From Larix kaempferi (lineage: Eukaryota; Streptophyta; Pinopsida; Pinales; Pinaceae): a stretch of DNA of 64,000 bases. Position 1 is the first letter of the stretch, and each line of letters opens with the position of its first letter. The translations under genes and the position numbers were made by a program. This document shows positions 48,401-60,464 of the stretch, in pieces. The notes beneath the pieces were generated by a model, which did not search any database, had not been told where the DNA came from, and was given only the letters and a program-made list of their open reading frames with translations. The stretch lies in the NCBI GenBank assembly GCA_027924585.1, contig BSBM01001026.1:3232501-3296500 (forward strand), given 5' to 3'.

Positions 48401-49764
48401 GCTTGACCAACAATCCTTCTGCTGTACCACATTACTCTTGGGATGGTGCTTCTCTACGATACAAGGGTCGTCTGGTGCTTCCCCAGAGCACAGATCTTCA
48501 ACAGGCTGTCTTCTATGAACTCCATGCTTCTCCATCGGCAGGACACTTTGGGTTCCTCAAAACATATGAACGAGCATGGCGTAACTTCTTTTGGCAGGGC
48601 ATGAAAAGGACAATTCAACAGATGGTGGCCGAATGTGATACTTGCCAGCACAATAAGGGTGAAACAACACTCCTCCCAGGATTGCTTGAACCCTTGCCCA
48701 TACCTACACGGATTTGGACAGATATTTCTATGGATTTCATTGAAGGGCTCCCTAAATCTGGTGGGAAGACAGTGATTCTCGTTGTGGTTGATCGCCTCTC
48801 CAAATATAGTCATTTTTGTGCTCTCAGCCATCCCTATACAGCCTCCTCCGTCGCTCAAATTTTTCTGGACCAGATCTTTCGTCTTCATGGCATCCCTTCT
48901 TCCATTGTCTCGGATCGTGATGCAACTTTCACCAGTCATTTTTGGACAGAACTATTTCGCCACACGGGCACCAAACTGCAGATGAGTTCAGGGTATCACC
49001 CACAAACAGATGGTCAAACTGAAATTGTCAATAAATGCTTGGAAACTTATCTTCGTTGCTTCACCTCTGAACAACAACATCAGTGGGCAAAGTGGCTCCC
49101 TCTCGCTGAATGGTGGTACAATAACTCTTACCACACTACCTCTAAAATGACCCCATATGAAGCAGTCTATGGTCAGGCACCTCCAGCTCTTCTTCCCTAC
49201 ACCCCCACCAGTTCACCAGTTCAGGAAGTTGACACGGTCCTTCGCAACCGCGATAAGATTCTTCGCATTTTGTGAGACAATCTTCACATGGCAAGAAATC
49301 GCATGAAGCAACAAGCTGATCAGCACCGTTCGGAGCGCACTTTTCAAGTCGGCGATATGGTTTTTCTTCGTCTCCAGCCGTACAAACAATCCTCCTTGAA
49401 ACTCAAAGGGCGTCATAAGCTCGCTCCAAAGTTCTATGGGCCATATCGGATTCTTCAGAAGATTGGGTCCGTTGCTTATAAATTGGAACTTCCTCCTTCT
49501 TCCCGCATTCATCCAGTCTTTCATGTCTCTTGTCTGAAGAAAGTTCTTGGCACCAACATCAGCGGACAAACGATTTTACCTGAACTGGATAATGAAGGAT
49601 CCATCCTTTTGGAGCCAGAGGCCATCCTCAATCGGCGCACGCGTCAGCTTCGCTCTCGCTCTATCATAGAGGTCTTAATTCAGTGGCACGGCATGCAACC
49701 AGAGGACGCTACATGGGAACCACTCCTTCAGATTCAACAGCAATTTCCACATCTAAAGCTTTGA
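45457..49764 (+). pseudogene. Gypsy 2 Gag-Pol polyprotein with two in-frame TGA codons
   Basis: One frame of 1435 codons starting MVVTRAGAK. Gag capsid: 60-215. Zinc knuckle of the chromovirus type: CYNCDEKFTRGHRC (264-277). Protease: TILIDSGSTHNFID (351-364). RT: 'RPYRYPFHQKTEIE' (543-556), 'SKLDLRSGYHQIQVHEDD' (622-639) and VFFDDILIYSK (686-696). RNase H: IESDACGNG (832-840). TGA at 48121-48123, then 'KTDHQSLKYFLDQR' and 'DNIVADALSR'. Integrase: HHCC finger in 'HASPSAGHFG...CDTCQ', catalytic Asp-Asp-Glu in 'WTDISMDFIEG', 'SIVSDRDATF' and 'YHPQTDGQTEIVN'. Second TGA at 49273-49275. The C-terminus has 'KLAPKFYGPYRIL', 'HPVFHVSCLKK' and a chromodomain-like tail 'IEVLIQWHGMQPEDATWEP'. There are no frameshifts. 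Both stops could be single-base changes of CGA or GGA. Otherwise every catalytic residue I can check is present. Confidence 0.95.
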
Positions 49765-49782
49765 GGACAAAGCTTTTTTTTT

Positions 49783-49795
49783 AAGGGGGAGGGGA
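49783..49795 (+). other. Gypsy 2 polypurine tract
   Basis: AAGGGGGAGGGGA directly before the 3' LTR. Confidence 0.93.
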
Positions 49796-50169
49796 TGTTA
49801 GGAACCCATGTCTTTACTTTGTTAGTATTTTGTTATTGGACGCATATGCTTTGTAAGTCGTCCCGTAGTATTTGTTGATCAATAGTTGTGTTATTGTTAT
49901 TGGCGCATATGCTTTGTAAGTCGCCCGTAGTATTGTTAATCCATAGTTTGTAACGGCCCATGGTTTCGACCCATAGTATTGGCGCCTCGAATTAGTATAT
50001 AAGTGTGTGTTGAGACCTATGAAGACACCGTGAAGTTATTTGTATTGAGCTTGCTCAAAGGAGGTTGCCCCCTCGAAGTGGCCTGTGATCAATACAAAAG
50101 TGATTCTGAGTTCTGTCATTTCTGCTATTTCGCGTATTCTTGTTAATTAATTGTTGCAGGTGCCTCACA
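49796..50169 (+). repeat. Gypsy 2 3' LTR
   Basis: 374 bp, apparently one mismatch against the 5' LTR, followed by GAACT. Confidence 0.96.
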
Positions 50170-50309
50170 GAACTTTATAAAAAAATGAAGCAAAAATGCT
50201 AAGATCTTCCATTTGAAGCTTGTCAGGTCTTGTATATCAAGCATAGGAGACTCAAACATTGCGAGGCTTTAGTTTGGGGAAATATGCCAAGACCAAGAGA
50301 GAAAGAGTG

Positions 50310-52177
50310 TTAAATATGAGCAATCTTCAAAGAATGGGAAGTAATTCGACGTATTTTATTATGTAAAATTAAAATGAATTTTAAATGCATTAATTATGTT
50401 TTGTAGAAAATAAATATGCTAATGCTCTTGGCAAGTCAGATAACCATGACACATGTAGTATAATATAATAATAGAATGGAGTGCATATAATGAAAAAAAG
50501 AGACAATTGCAAAAAATGAAGTCGATGCTCGCATAGAATAGGAAATGAGCAATAATATGTAATATGCATAGGTACATAACTACTAACACAAATAAACAAC
50601 ATGTTGAATATGTTGAATACTACATACTTATAACAAACAGATCCGCTTCATCAGTTTCTAGTAAAGTTTTTCAAAGTTGAACTATTATGTTTCATTAATC
50701 TATTCCTCATCTTAGTATTGTAGGTTGCGAAACTATAGTCACATCAACAATGATAAAAAAATATGGAAAGGAATCACCTATGTCAAGATAAAATAAAAAT
50801 GATAAGAAAATATTAATAATGTTCAAGAAATAACCTCAGAAGTGGGCTAGGGTAGGCATGCCCATGGATCTCCTATAACTCCTTTGCCTCATTCTGCCTC
50901 AAGTAATATGCAGAAGCAAATACTTGAGTTTATCTTTCAAACTAATCTCTTTCGGGTAATTAAAATAACATAGACAGATAATATAAAAAAGCTTCCAGAA
51001 ATTGATGCAAGTCTGATGTTAATAGAGTAGGAAGACTCAATACATACATATCTAGATACTTCAATGTAATTGTTCTTCATACTATGCTTTTAGTTTGAAA
51101 TTATTATCGTGGATTGTTTTGATTGGCATCGTTTGAGTGAAGGTTTTGCTCTTCAACAATAATACATTTTCTTTATGAATGCTTATTCTGTGCCAAATTC
51201 TACTAGAATGAACAATTATCCATTGATCTATATTATTAGCTTTGTAACCTATAGTTTGGAACTCCATACTTTTTGTCACTGAAACTATATTCAATATATT
51301 AGAAGAAATATGGCCAGACATAGTTTTAAATACTACAAATATAATAATAAGATTAGCAATTAAACATTTTAATAAATTTTATTTTTAAAAATAAAATTTT
51401 GATATAATACAATTTCTGTATTTTTTAAATAAAAGTGAGATATAATACCATTTCTGTTTATTTTTTAAATAAAAATTAAATATAATATAATTTTATGTAT
51501 TTAAAACTACTCTAAGTTAAATATGAGAAAATCATTCTTAGAGAAATAACCTTAAAACATATCCTCTATGTCTAATAATATATTGGGAGAGAGCAGTGTG
51601 CCTTTATCCCAGCTTGAACATTTATTTGCATATCACATTTTAGCCCATTGATAAATTAACAAAATAGTCGAACTACTACACTGCTATTCACATTCCAATA
51701 ATTGACTGGTAATTTTAAAAAGAAATCTATCAATTCTCAAAATCAAATTTGAAAATCAAGGAAAGAAAAATGGAAGCAAAAACAAAGAAATACAAGTTTT
51801 CATAATTGATGTGCTAACTCCTAGAAGATTTGTCTGTTGCTTTTCCTTACACCCTCAGATCTGTCTCATATTGCAATTATGCAGTTAATAATAAATATAA
51901 TAACGCTTCTTGGAATGCTTGGTTCTTTGATATAACATTTTTGTTTTCCACATTTTATGTCCCTTGATTCTAAGATCCAATTTGATTGTTGGCTTTCAGG
52001 AAAACACTTTGCCTCTTATTCAAGTGGAAGTTGAAAAAAGAAACCAGAACAAGTATTCTTAGCAAAGGAGCAAGCGTGCAACTCAGCAATAGACATTGTA
52101 TACAAGGTATGGAGCCAATTGAAACTCAAAATACACAGAAAGCAAGAAAAAAATAAATACATAACATTGATGCTATT
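50310..52177. other. AT-rich stretch, nothing coding
   Basis: No gene recognised on either strand. A short diverged tandem repeat ('TTTTTTAAATAAAA' with 'ATATAATA', about 50 bp period) lies at 51400-51500. The left end of the Helitron should lie somewhere here but no terminal signature was identified. Confidence 0.55.
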
Positions 52178-53482
52178 ATTAGACGATGTAAAGAAAAAAA
52201 ACAAAAAGTGATTTCGAATGTTGAATGTAAGAAAAGACGATATCTAGAAAAAGCAAACAATACCTAGAGAACATTTCAAAGTAACGTAGACCAGGAACAT
52301 GCCATTGATGTCATTTTACAAAATTAAAATCTATATCACTTAGGCAACTTTGCATATATTGTTGGGAATTGTTTGTTTGATACTTTCAAAGTACTCCTAT
52401 GCAATAGATATACATCTATAGAATTGAGAGCAGGCATAGTAGAACATTTTGAGGCTTGTTTAGAAAAAAAAGATAGTGAAGCACTAGTATCTTATCAACA
52501 TGAATTAAACACATACTCATTGATGGAAATGCATAATGTCAATGATCCAAAGATTTATTTGCAACGCATGTTAAAATCAACCTCTATTGCTCTACCACTA
52601 GAACAAAAAGGCCTTTGGGGAGACATTGTCTACATACATTGGTTGTCAAAATGGCTCAACATAAGAATAAGAGTATGGTCATTGACACAACTAAATTCAT
52701 ACTTAGATTTCAATTCATCTCTAAACAACAACGTATATGACATATTGTTTCATGATAACAATCCTCTTGTTGGCCATTTTGAACCATTACTATGCAAAAA
52801 ACAAATTGCCATTATCAATAGTCATCAATAGAAAGAAACGTCTATGAAATATGGAAACATAGAAGAACATTGGAAACAAATACAAAGCAAAATGTTAGCA
52901 AATGGACTTCAACGAGTTCAAATATTCACTAGTGCCCATGGTGAAAGTTGTTTTCAAACCATTTGTTATTTAACAAATGACGAATATGATGTGCCTTGCT
53001 TACGACGTATAATCGCACAAAATTTTACGAATTCAGTAATGCAAAATGATTCTTTCCCAATAGGATACATAGAAAAATATGTCAAAATTGAAATACAAAA
53101 AAAAATTCCAAGGGTAGCAGATTGGCAAGCATATATGGTGCATTTGGCACTTCCATATGAGAAAGGAAACATAGAAGGTGGTCTTTTTGTTTTTGCCTGG
53201 ATAGCCTATATTTGGAACATAGAAATACGCATATGGTCTACTGAGACAGCTATTCTTCTAGCTACATTCCATTCAATGGAAAAGGAATCAAAGATATTTA
53301 ATGTTATTAGATGTCAAACAGACATAGGGCATTTTCATTTTGAGCCATTGTCTCCTAACAAAAGAAACATAGAAGCCAAAAACATATCTTTGTGCTGTCT
53401 TAAAAAAAAGATTAGGGGTAATGTTGTAACACAGGAAGAGACAATGGCCACCAATTTAAACATGGCTAAAATAAATGGGGGA
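52178..53482 (+). repeat. Tandem duplication unit A (1305 bp, OTU region)
   Basis: Repeats at 53483-54790 with a 1305-bp period (ATGTAAAGAAAAAAA at 52186 and 53491; AAACATGGC(T/C)AAAATAAATGGGGG at both ends). Divergence is a few percent plus small indels. Confidence 0.92.
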
Positions 53483-53509
53483 TTTAGACAATGTAAAGAA
53501 AAAAAATGA
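52340..53509 (+). pseudogene. Tandem OTU-like cysteine protease domains, copy A
   Basis: One frame, broken by a TAG at 52829-52831 (CAG in copy B). Domain 1 begins 'NFAYIVGNCLFDTFKVLL', where GNCLF holds the catalytic Cys of OTU proteases. 'GLWGDIVYIHWLSKWLNIRI' then 'RVWSL' follow, and 'GHFEPLL' holds the His. Domain 2 has 'SAHGESCFQTICYL' (Cys), 'GGLFVFAWIAYIWNIEIRIW' and 'DIGHFHFEPLS' (His). The Asp usually preceding GNC is Val in domain 1, and the domain 2 motif is HGESC, so activity is uncertain. OTU proteases remove ubiquitin; they occur as accessory domains in some Helitrons, where the role is unproven. I placed the start upstream of the first ATG-like codon because the Cys motif lies before it; no good Met is visible. 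Confidence 0.65.
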
Positions 53510-54790
53510 AAGGTGGTTTTGAATGTTGAATGTAATAAAAGACGATATCTAGAAAAAGGAAACAATAGCCAGAGAACATTTCAAAGTAGCATAGACCAGG
53601 GACATGCCATCGATGCCATTTTACAAAATTACAACCTATAACGCTTAGGCAACTTTGCATATACTGTTGGATATTGTTGTTTGATAGTTTTGAAGTACTG
53701 CTATGCAATAGATATACATCTATAGAACTGAGAGCAGGCATAGTAGAACATTTTGAGGCCTATTTAGAAAAAAAAGATAGTGAAGCACTATTTTCTTATC
53801 AACATGTATTAAACAAATACTCATTGATGGAAATGCATAATGTCAATCATCCAAATATTTATTTGCAACGCATGTTAAAATTAGCCTCTACTGCTCTACC
53901 ACTAGAACAAACAGGCCTTTGGGGAGACATTTTCTGCATACATTGGTTGTCAAAATGGCTCAACATAAGAATAAGAGTATGGTCATTGACACAACTGAAG
54001 TCATACTTAGATTTCAATTCATCTTTAAACAACAACGTATATGACATATTGTTTAATTATAACAATCCTCTTGTTGGCCATTTTGAACCATTGTTATGCA
54101 AAAAACAAATTTCCATTATCAGTAGTCATCAACAGAAAGAAACGTCTATGAAATATGGAAACATAGAAGAAGATTGGAAACAAATACAAAGCAAAATGTT
54201 GGCGAATGGACTTGAACGAGTTCAAACATTCACTAGTGCTCATGGTGAAAGTTGTTTTCAAACCATTTGTTATTTAACAAATGGAAAATATGATGTGCCT
54301 TGCTTATGACGTATAATCGCACAAACCTTTACCAATGTGGTAATGCAAAATGATTATTTTCCAATAGCATACATAGAAAAAATGTCAAAATTGAAATCCA
54401 GAAAAATATTTCAAGAGTAGCAAATTGGAAAGCATATATGGTGCATTTGGCACTTCCATATGAGAAAGGAAACATAGAAGGTGGTCTTTTTTGTTTTTGA
54501 TTGGATAGCCTATATTTGGAAAATATAAATACGCATATGGTCTGTTGAGACAACTATTCTTCTAGATGCATTCCATTCAGTGGAAAAGGCATCAAAGATA
54601 TTTAATGTTATTAGATATCAAACGGACATAGGGCATTTTCATTTTGAGCCATTGTCTCCTAACAATAGAAACATAGAATCCAAAAACATATCTTTGCGAT
54701 CTCTTAAAAAAGTGATTAGGAGTGATGTTGTAACACAGGAAGAGACAATGGCCACCAATTTAAACATGGCCAAAATAAATGGGGGGAATT
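53483..54790 (+). repeat. Tandem duplication unit B (OTU region)
   Basis: Second copy of the 1305-bp unit, adjoining the start of the Rep-helicase region. Confidence 0.92.
53630..54790 (+). pseudogene. Tandem OTU-like domains, copy B
   Basis: Paralogue of 52340-53509. The Cys-motif region is frameshifted ('FAYTVG' before, 'CLIV' after, near 53668). From 53674 'FDSFEVLLCNRYTSIELRAG' runs open through domain 1 into domain 2, without the TAG of copy A. A TGA at 54307-54309 replaces the CGA of copy A, and a one-base loss near 54380 and further stops end the second domain. Both copies are thus broken, by different lesions. Confidence 0.65.
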
Positions 54791-54929
54791 AAGTTCAAAA
54801 TATGCAACATGCAAAGAAAGTAACAAAATTGTAAAAATAAAAAGGCAGGGGTGTCCTTATCGAATTAGAAAAAAACAAAAAAACATACGGTCCAGAACAT
54901 TAGCTGAGAAAGAATTCGAGAAAACTGTT

Positions 54930-57900
54930 GCTGACATGCCTATTTACAAGTGTTCAGTTTGTAGTCGCACATTCTTTAGAAAGGATTTGGCATGCATTAA
55001 ACAAGTATGTACACAAAAACTTGAGATTGATAGAGAAGAAAGAAAGTTCGAAGGACACCCAATCGACAACTTAAAAAATCAATACACTTGCAAATATTGC
55101 ATAAAAACTTTGTTGAAGGAAGAGATATCCAAATTCACGTGTCCACAAAATATTAGGCGAAATCAGAACATAAAGATATTGAAGGAATTGAATGAACTAG
55201 AAGAAAGGCTAATATCGTTGAGATTACCTTTCTTACAAATTAGAGAACTAGGAAAAAAACATAGAGGACAACAAATGGGTCTAACAGGAGGTGTTATCAA
55301 TGTGCCTACCAATACATCTCGAATTCAACATGCATTGCCTTGTGACATAAAAGAAACTGACACAGTTGCAATGGCAATTAAAAAAAGGCTATGTTACAAA
55401 AATGTTTATGCTTTTGGTCACATTCGTGTACACCTCGTCATAAAAGCATTGAAACAACTTTGCAAAACCATGTTGTACAAAAAGGAGAGAGTTATGATAA
55501 ACGAAACTTGGAAATCGATGTTCAATGAGGCCAAAGATGCATTTGAAAGTGACTCTGATGAAGAAGTTGACAACAACAACGACGGAAACAACACAAGACC
55601 AATAACAAAAACATTAGTGCATGGATTCATTGATTCGCATAGCATATATGATCTTCAAAATAATCAAATAACATTGCTCCTATAGAAGGATACATGCCAT
55701 TAGTATTTTTCCAAGAAAAATATTCAGAGGAAATGAGTTTCCCTACACTCTTTTATGGACAAACTCGATCTGATGATATTACAAAAAAATTTACTTACCA
55801 AAAAACTGTTCAATGGGAGTTGCTATACAAAGACCATGACTTTGCCTATCACACCACAAACTTGTTTTACAAGGCAATCCGTATTATTCTTAAGCAAGTC
55901 TTGAATTGTATCTGGATTAGAATAAGAAAAGGACAGCTCAAGGGAAGAAAACTAGTGGCAAAAGATGTCAAATCAAGGCCAAATTTAGATCGTATACTGA
56001 AATCAGATATTGGTTACATGGATCTCAAATCAATACACACATCACCAGACTACTTTCTAAATTTATGTAGAAACCTTTATGCAATGATACGGCAATTAGG
56101 CCCACCAACATTCTTTGTATCATTCAGTAGTGTAGAACATTGTTGGAAACCACTGATAAATGCACTGAAGCATATAAAATCAAAATTCAAATTAGCTATT
56201 GAAAACGACATACAAGAAGATGAAGTTGAAAGCTTGATGAGGAATGATCCAGTAACTTGTGTAATATATTACAGAAATAGGGTGAATGCTCTGCATCAAC
56301 TAATATCTCATGATCACAAATACTATGGCGAGATAAAAGACCACTTCTTCGTGACAGAGTTCCAAAACAGAGGAAGTCAACATGAGCATGGCTTACTATG
56401 GATAAAGGATGCACCTATCTATGGAACAAGCACAAATGCTGAGATAGAGGAATTTGTAGATAGGTATTTGTCTTGTGACTCAGGAATACTCTCAAATGAT
56501 TTGAAAACAATTCAACATCATCATCATACAAAATCTTGTAGGAAAAAAAAAATGTTCATTATAGGTTCAATTTCCCCATTCTTCCAATGAAAAAAACAAG
56601 AATACTTGAACCGGCGAAATTTAATGGTCATAGGACAAAGGAAAATGCAAAACTGATTTTTGATCATTTAGAGCATGCTAAATATAGTGAAATAGACACC
56701 TTTGATAGTTTTTTGGAGAACTTCGGTTTGAAAGAAGAATAATACATAGATGTTGTTTGATATAGCTTAAATAGAAGAATGATCCTACTAGAGAGAAGAC
56801 CAATAGACATATGGACTAATATTTTTTGTCGTCATATGCCATAAATTTGGGATGCCAACATAGATTCCCAATTTGTACTTGAGTCATATGTTGCAGCTTC
56901 ATATTGTAGCTCTTACATGACAAAGCTTGATAAAACAATGACATCAACATTTAGGCATATACGAGAAGAACACCAACAAACAAATGTTGACATTGTGCAA
57001 ACAATAACTAGGCTTGGAAAATATTTATTAAACGTGCAACAAATGTCTTCACAACAAGCCGTATATATTGTTCTATCTCTACCTTTAAACAGAAGTTCAA
57101 GAAAATGTATATTTATTAATACTTCGCCCAAAGACCATCGTGCATTTATTTTGAAAAAACCGAAAGAGTTGCAACAAGAACCAGACAACTAAGAAGACGT
57201 AATATGTGCATCAATCATTAATTACTATCTACAACGTCCTGCAACCATTGAACATGTATGCTTAGTAGAGTTTGCATCAAGCTATACAAAAAAGGGAAAG
57301 AAATGAAGAAATAGCGATGCTCCATATATCATTAGATATGTGAAATATAGTGAGCATAAAGATCCGGATAACTACTACAGAGAGCAGTTAATGCTATATG
57401 TCACATTTAGATTTGATGAAAACATTTTTAGGCTACAATACTCAAATTGGAAAAATGCATTCCTTAGCTTGAAAGATATCATACAACAAAATCAACAAAA
57501 GTTCATGTATTCGATAAATAAAGCATGGGGTGATCTTGATGTTTCCTCGACTATGGTTGAAATTAGATATTATCAAGTGTTCAATAGGGATGCAACTAAA
57601 GAACATGCATCGACTTTGAATGATACACTCTTCAATGGAAATAAAGACTATGAAGAATACAATATTGACATTGACATTCAACATTTCCAACGCGTGAAAA
57701 TAATAAAAACATTGATTAGTAGGCCTTATTATATTGTAAAACAACCACATATATTAGACAACATAACATTCTTTGCCATGAGAAGAAAATTGAACAAAGA
57801 ACAAGCAGCTATAGTGAAAGATATAGTCACTAGGAAAAAAAGGCACCAAATGAACCGATTTATTTGTTTTTGACAGGAGGTACAAGAACAGGGAAAACAT

Positions 57901-59849
57901 TTACTGCGATAGCAATATTCTAATCACTTGTGCGCATGTATAATAGTAGAATTGAATATGACCCACTTGAATTAAAAGGAATCATAGGAGCCTATACAGG
58001 AAAGGTAGCATTTAACGCAGGAGGTGTCACTCTACACTCTACATTCTACATGCCCTTTAACAAAGCACAATATCTACCCCTTAATAACGAAAAGCTAGAT
58101 ACAATAACAAAGCACTATGAACAACTTTCTGTTGTGCTAATTGACGAAGCATCGCTCGTTGGTTCAACATTCCTGTACCAAATCAACAAAAGATTGCGAG
58201 AAATTAAACATAGCCCTACAACATATTTTGGAAATGTCGACATGATATTTTGTGGGGATTTGTATCAAGCACAGCTAGTCAAATACTCTTTAATATTTGA
58301 AACCCCGATATTGAACAAACAGAAATTATCATATAAATTTTGGCAAGAAAAGGTAAGATGTTATGAGTTGCACATGCCAATGCGTCAAAGAGATGAAAAT
58401 TTTATAATAATCTTGAACAAAATGAGACTGAATAAACAGACTGATGAGGATATAGAGTACATAAATCAACATTGTTATAGATCACCACCACTAGATCCAT
58501 TATTTCCCTATTTGTTCTACAAGAACAAAGATGTCCAAAGACATAATGAAAAAATGCTTTCTCAAGTTGATGAAGAATTGTTTGTTCTTCAAGCACTTGA
58601 TGAAGTTGTGAACAATCAAGAAAACTTCAAAGCTTATGAGAAAGCAGCAACATTGCCATCCAATATACTAGTTAAAAGAAACATTCTGGTTGAACTATAT
58701 GCTGGAAACTATAACATAGAAGATGGTCTTGTTAATGGTGCCAATGGAGCAATGAGAAGTTATTCATATGGTGAAAAATAAATGGATGTTATTTGGATAG
58801 AATTTGTTGACACAGTTGTTGGCAAGATGCAAAGAAAAAGGTTCCATGGATTATATGACAACAATATTTCACCAAGTTGGACACTGATATTTCGTATTGC
58901 AAAACCGTTACCATGCGCTAGAGGAAATAGCCAAACTACAATATGAAAAAAATTTCCTATACAACTAGCGTGTGCTAGAACAATACATAGAGCACAAGGA
59001 TTGACTCTAGATAAACTTGCATTTAATCCAATCAACATTAGGGCACATGTATTAGTGTACACAGCGTTGTCACGAGTCAAATCCATGGATTCATTGTTTT
59101 TAGTCGAAAAGTTGTCACAACAAAACTTTAATGTAAACAAAAAAGTGACAACAGAAATGGAGCGATTACTTGTACATGGTTCATGGAAATTGGACTATAT
59201 ACAGAGTTCAATTACATGTTCCAACAAACTTTCAATTGTAACTTTGAACACACTTAGTTTATATGCACATCTTGATGACATTGTACAATATGAAGACCTT
59301 ATGAATAGTATGATCCTGTGTTTCCAAGAAACACGAACAGATTGCCCACCAAACAAAAACAAGTTTCTGAAGTACAATTTTAATACAACATACTCTGTCC
59401 ATAGTGTTCTTTCTTGTATAGATAAAAACATAAACATAATTTCAACAAAAAGCTTTTCTAGTCATAGAGTGGAGCTCGTCATGTCAGAGATCTGTGTCAA
59501 AAAGCATATTTTTATAATGAACATATACGCTGCTCCACTTGCACCAGTATCAACAATGATAGAAACGATCTCAATGGCTAGAGAAGAAGTTAATCATAGT
59601 AATTGTACATTCATAATCATTGGTGATTTCAACATAGACATCCATCAAAATACTCAAAGAAGCAAGCAACTCCAAGACTATATGCATTCTGAACAATTGC
59701 AAGAGATAACAAACAGATTCACTCCGAAAACAGAAACTCAAATTGACCACATATGGACAAATCTTCCATTTGACCATTGTGAAGTCAATGTATTAGATGC
59801 ATATTGGAGTGACCATGATTCCATTCATGCTTTACTGCATATAATTTAA
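54930..59849 (+). pseudogene. Helentron Rep-helicase-endonuclease (RepHel-EN), broken
   Basis: About 1600 codons in four frame segments (shifts near 55690, 56545 and 57838) with several stops. N-terminus: Cys pairs 'YKCSVCSRTFFRKD' and 'YTCKYC', then 'LPFLQIRELGKKHRGQQMG'. Rep: HUH motif HEH at 56381-56389 in 'NRGSQHEHGLLWIKDAP', then the paired tyrosines YCSSY at 56902-56916 (single-strand cutting and joining). 'VSAQEA-like' linker: 'NVQQMSSQQAVYIVLSLPLN'. PIF1 helicase: Walker A GGTRTGKT (57876-57899), Walker B 'VVLIDEASLVGS' (58131), 'FCGDLYQAQ' and motif VI 'ARTIHRAQGLTLDKL' (58977). Endonuclease: 'IVTLNTLSLYAHLDDIV' (59240), 'ILCFQETRTD', 'IIIGDFNIDIH' (59620), 'QIDHIWTNLP' and 'SDHDSIH'. 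The conserved Asn, Glu, Asp-Phe-Asn and Ser-Asp-His of that nuclease fold are all present. Confidence 0.88.
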
Positions 59850-60464
59850 ATTCATATCAAACAATTAGCTCAGGTTCATCCATAATTGAAAAACAAAAAA
59901 CCTTCATTTCAAAGTGATTGTGTCCATCAATTTCTACCAGAGATTCTTCAAATATCTTTTGCAGAATACAAATTTAATGTTCAAAGCTCATCTTAAATTT
60001 CAGTGTCCGTACAATGGCACAATTTTCTGCTATTCAAATATCTATCAACGATAGCAACTTCAACCACAATTAGAAGCATATAACATCATACCATATAGCA
60101 TTATTTCATAGAACAACATGTTCTGAAGTGATGACAAATCATTTTCCATCAAATTGAAGGTAACTTTTCTTGCCCTTATATTGATCTCATAGAAAATAGT
60201 GATTACATTTTTGACATTGGTTGACACTCTTATAGCTTTTGAATGCTTGTGTTAATACTATATTAAACGTAAATTTATATCATCCGTCAATTTGCTTTCT
60301 ACATTTTGTTAACCAGATTTGGTAGTACCAGCTATACTGCAACTAGCAAACTAAAGCACGCTTTAACTACTTAAATTTTATTGTAACTAATCTAACTTCA
60401 TGTGCAATTGGTTTTTGCTTGATTATTCTGTTATGTGACAGGTATCTTTGTTGGCTATAGCAAC
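59850..60464 (+). other. Spacer between RepHel-EN and RPA-like gene
   Basis: No ORF of note. It should contain the 3' end of the RepHel transcript and the promoter of the RPA-like gene, but no clear TATA or poly(A) signal was singled out. Confidence 0.4.

Larger units (their letters stand above)
44064..50169 (+). mobile_element. Recent Ty3/gypsy chromovirus (gypsy 2)
   Basis: A 6106-bp element with two 374-bp LTRs that, by my reading, differ at a single base (GTATGTTG against GTATTTTG). It has the target duplication GAACT on both sides (44059-44063 and 50170-50174), a tRNA-iMet primer binding site, a 1-kb leader, one gag-pol frame and a polypurine tract. The C-terminal chromodomain-like end and the FFDD RT motif place it among plant chromoviruses. 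It is the youngest insertion in the window, yet its ORF carries two TGA codons. Confidence 0.97.

Noticed and set aside
59001-59849. Endonuclease domain as a separate LINE fragment
   Set aside because: It is continuous in one frame with PIF1 motif VI and the helicase C-terminus, with no RT downstream, as expected of a Helentron fusion.
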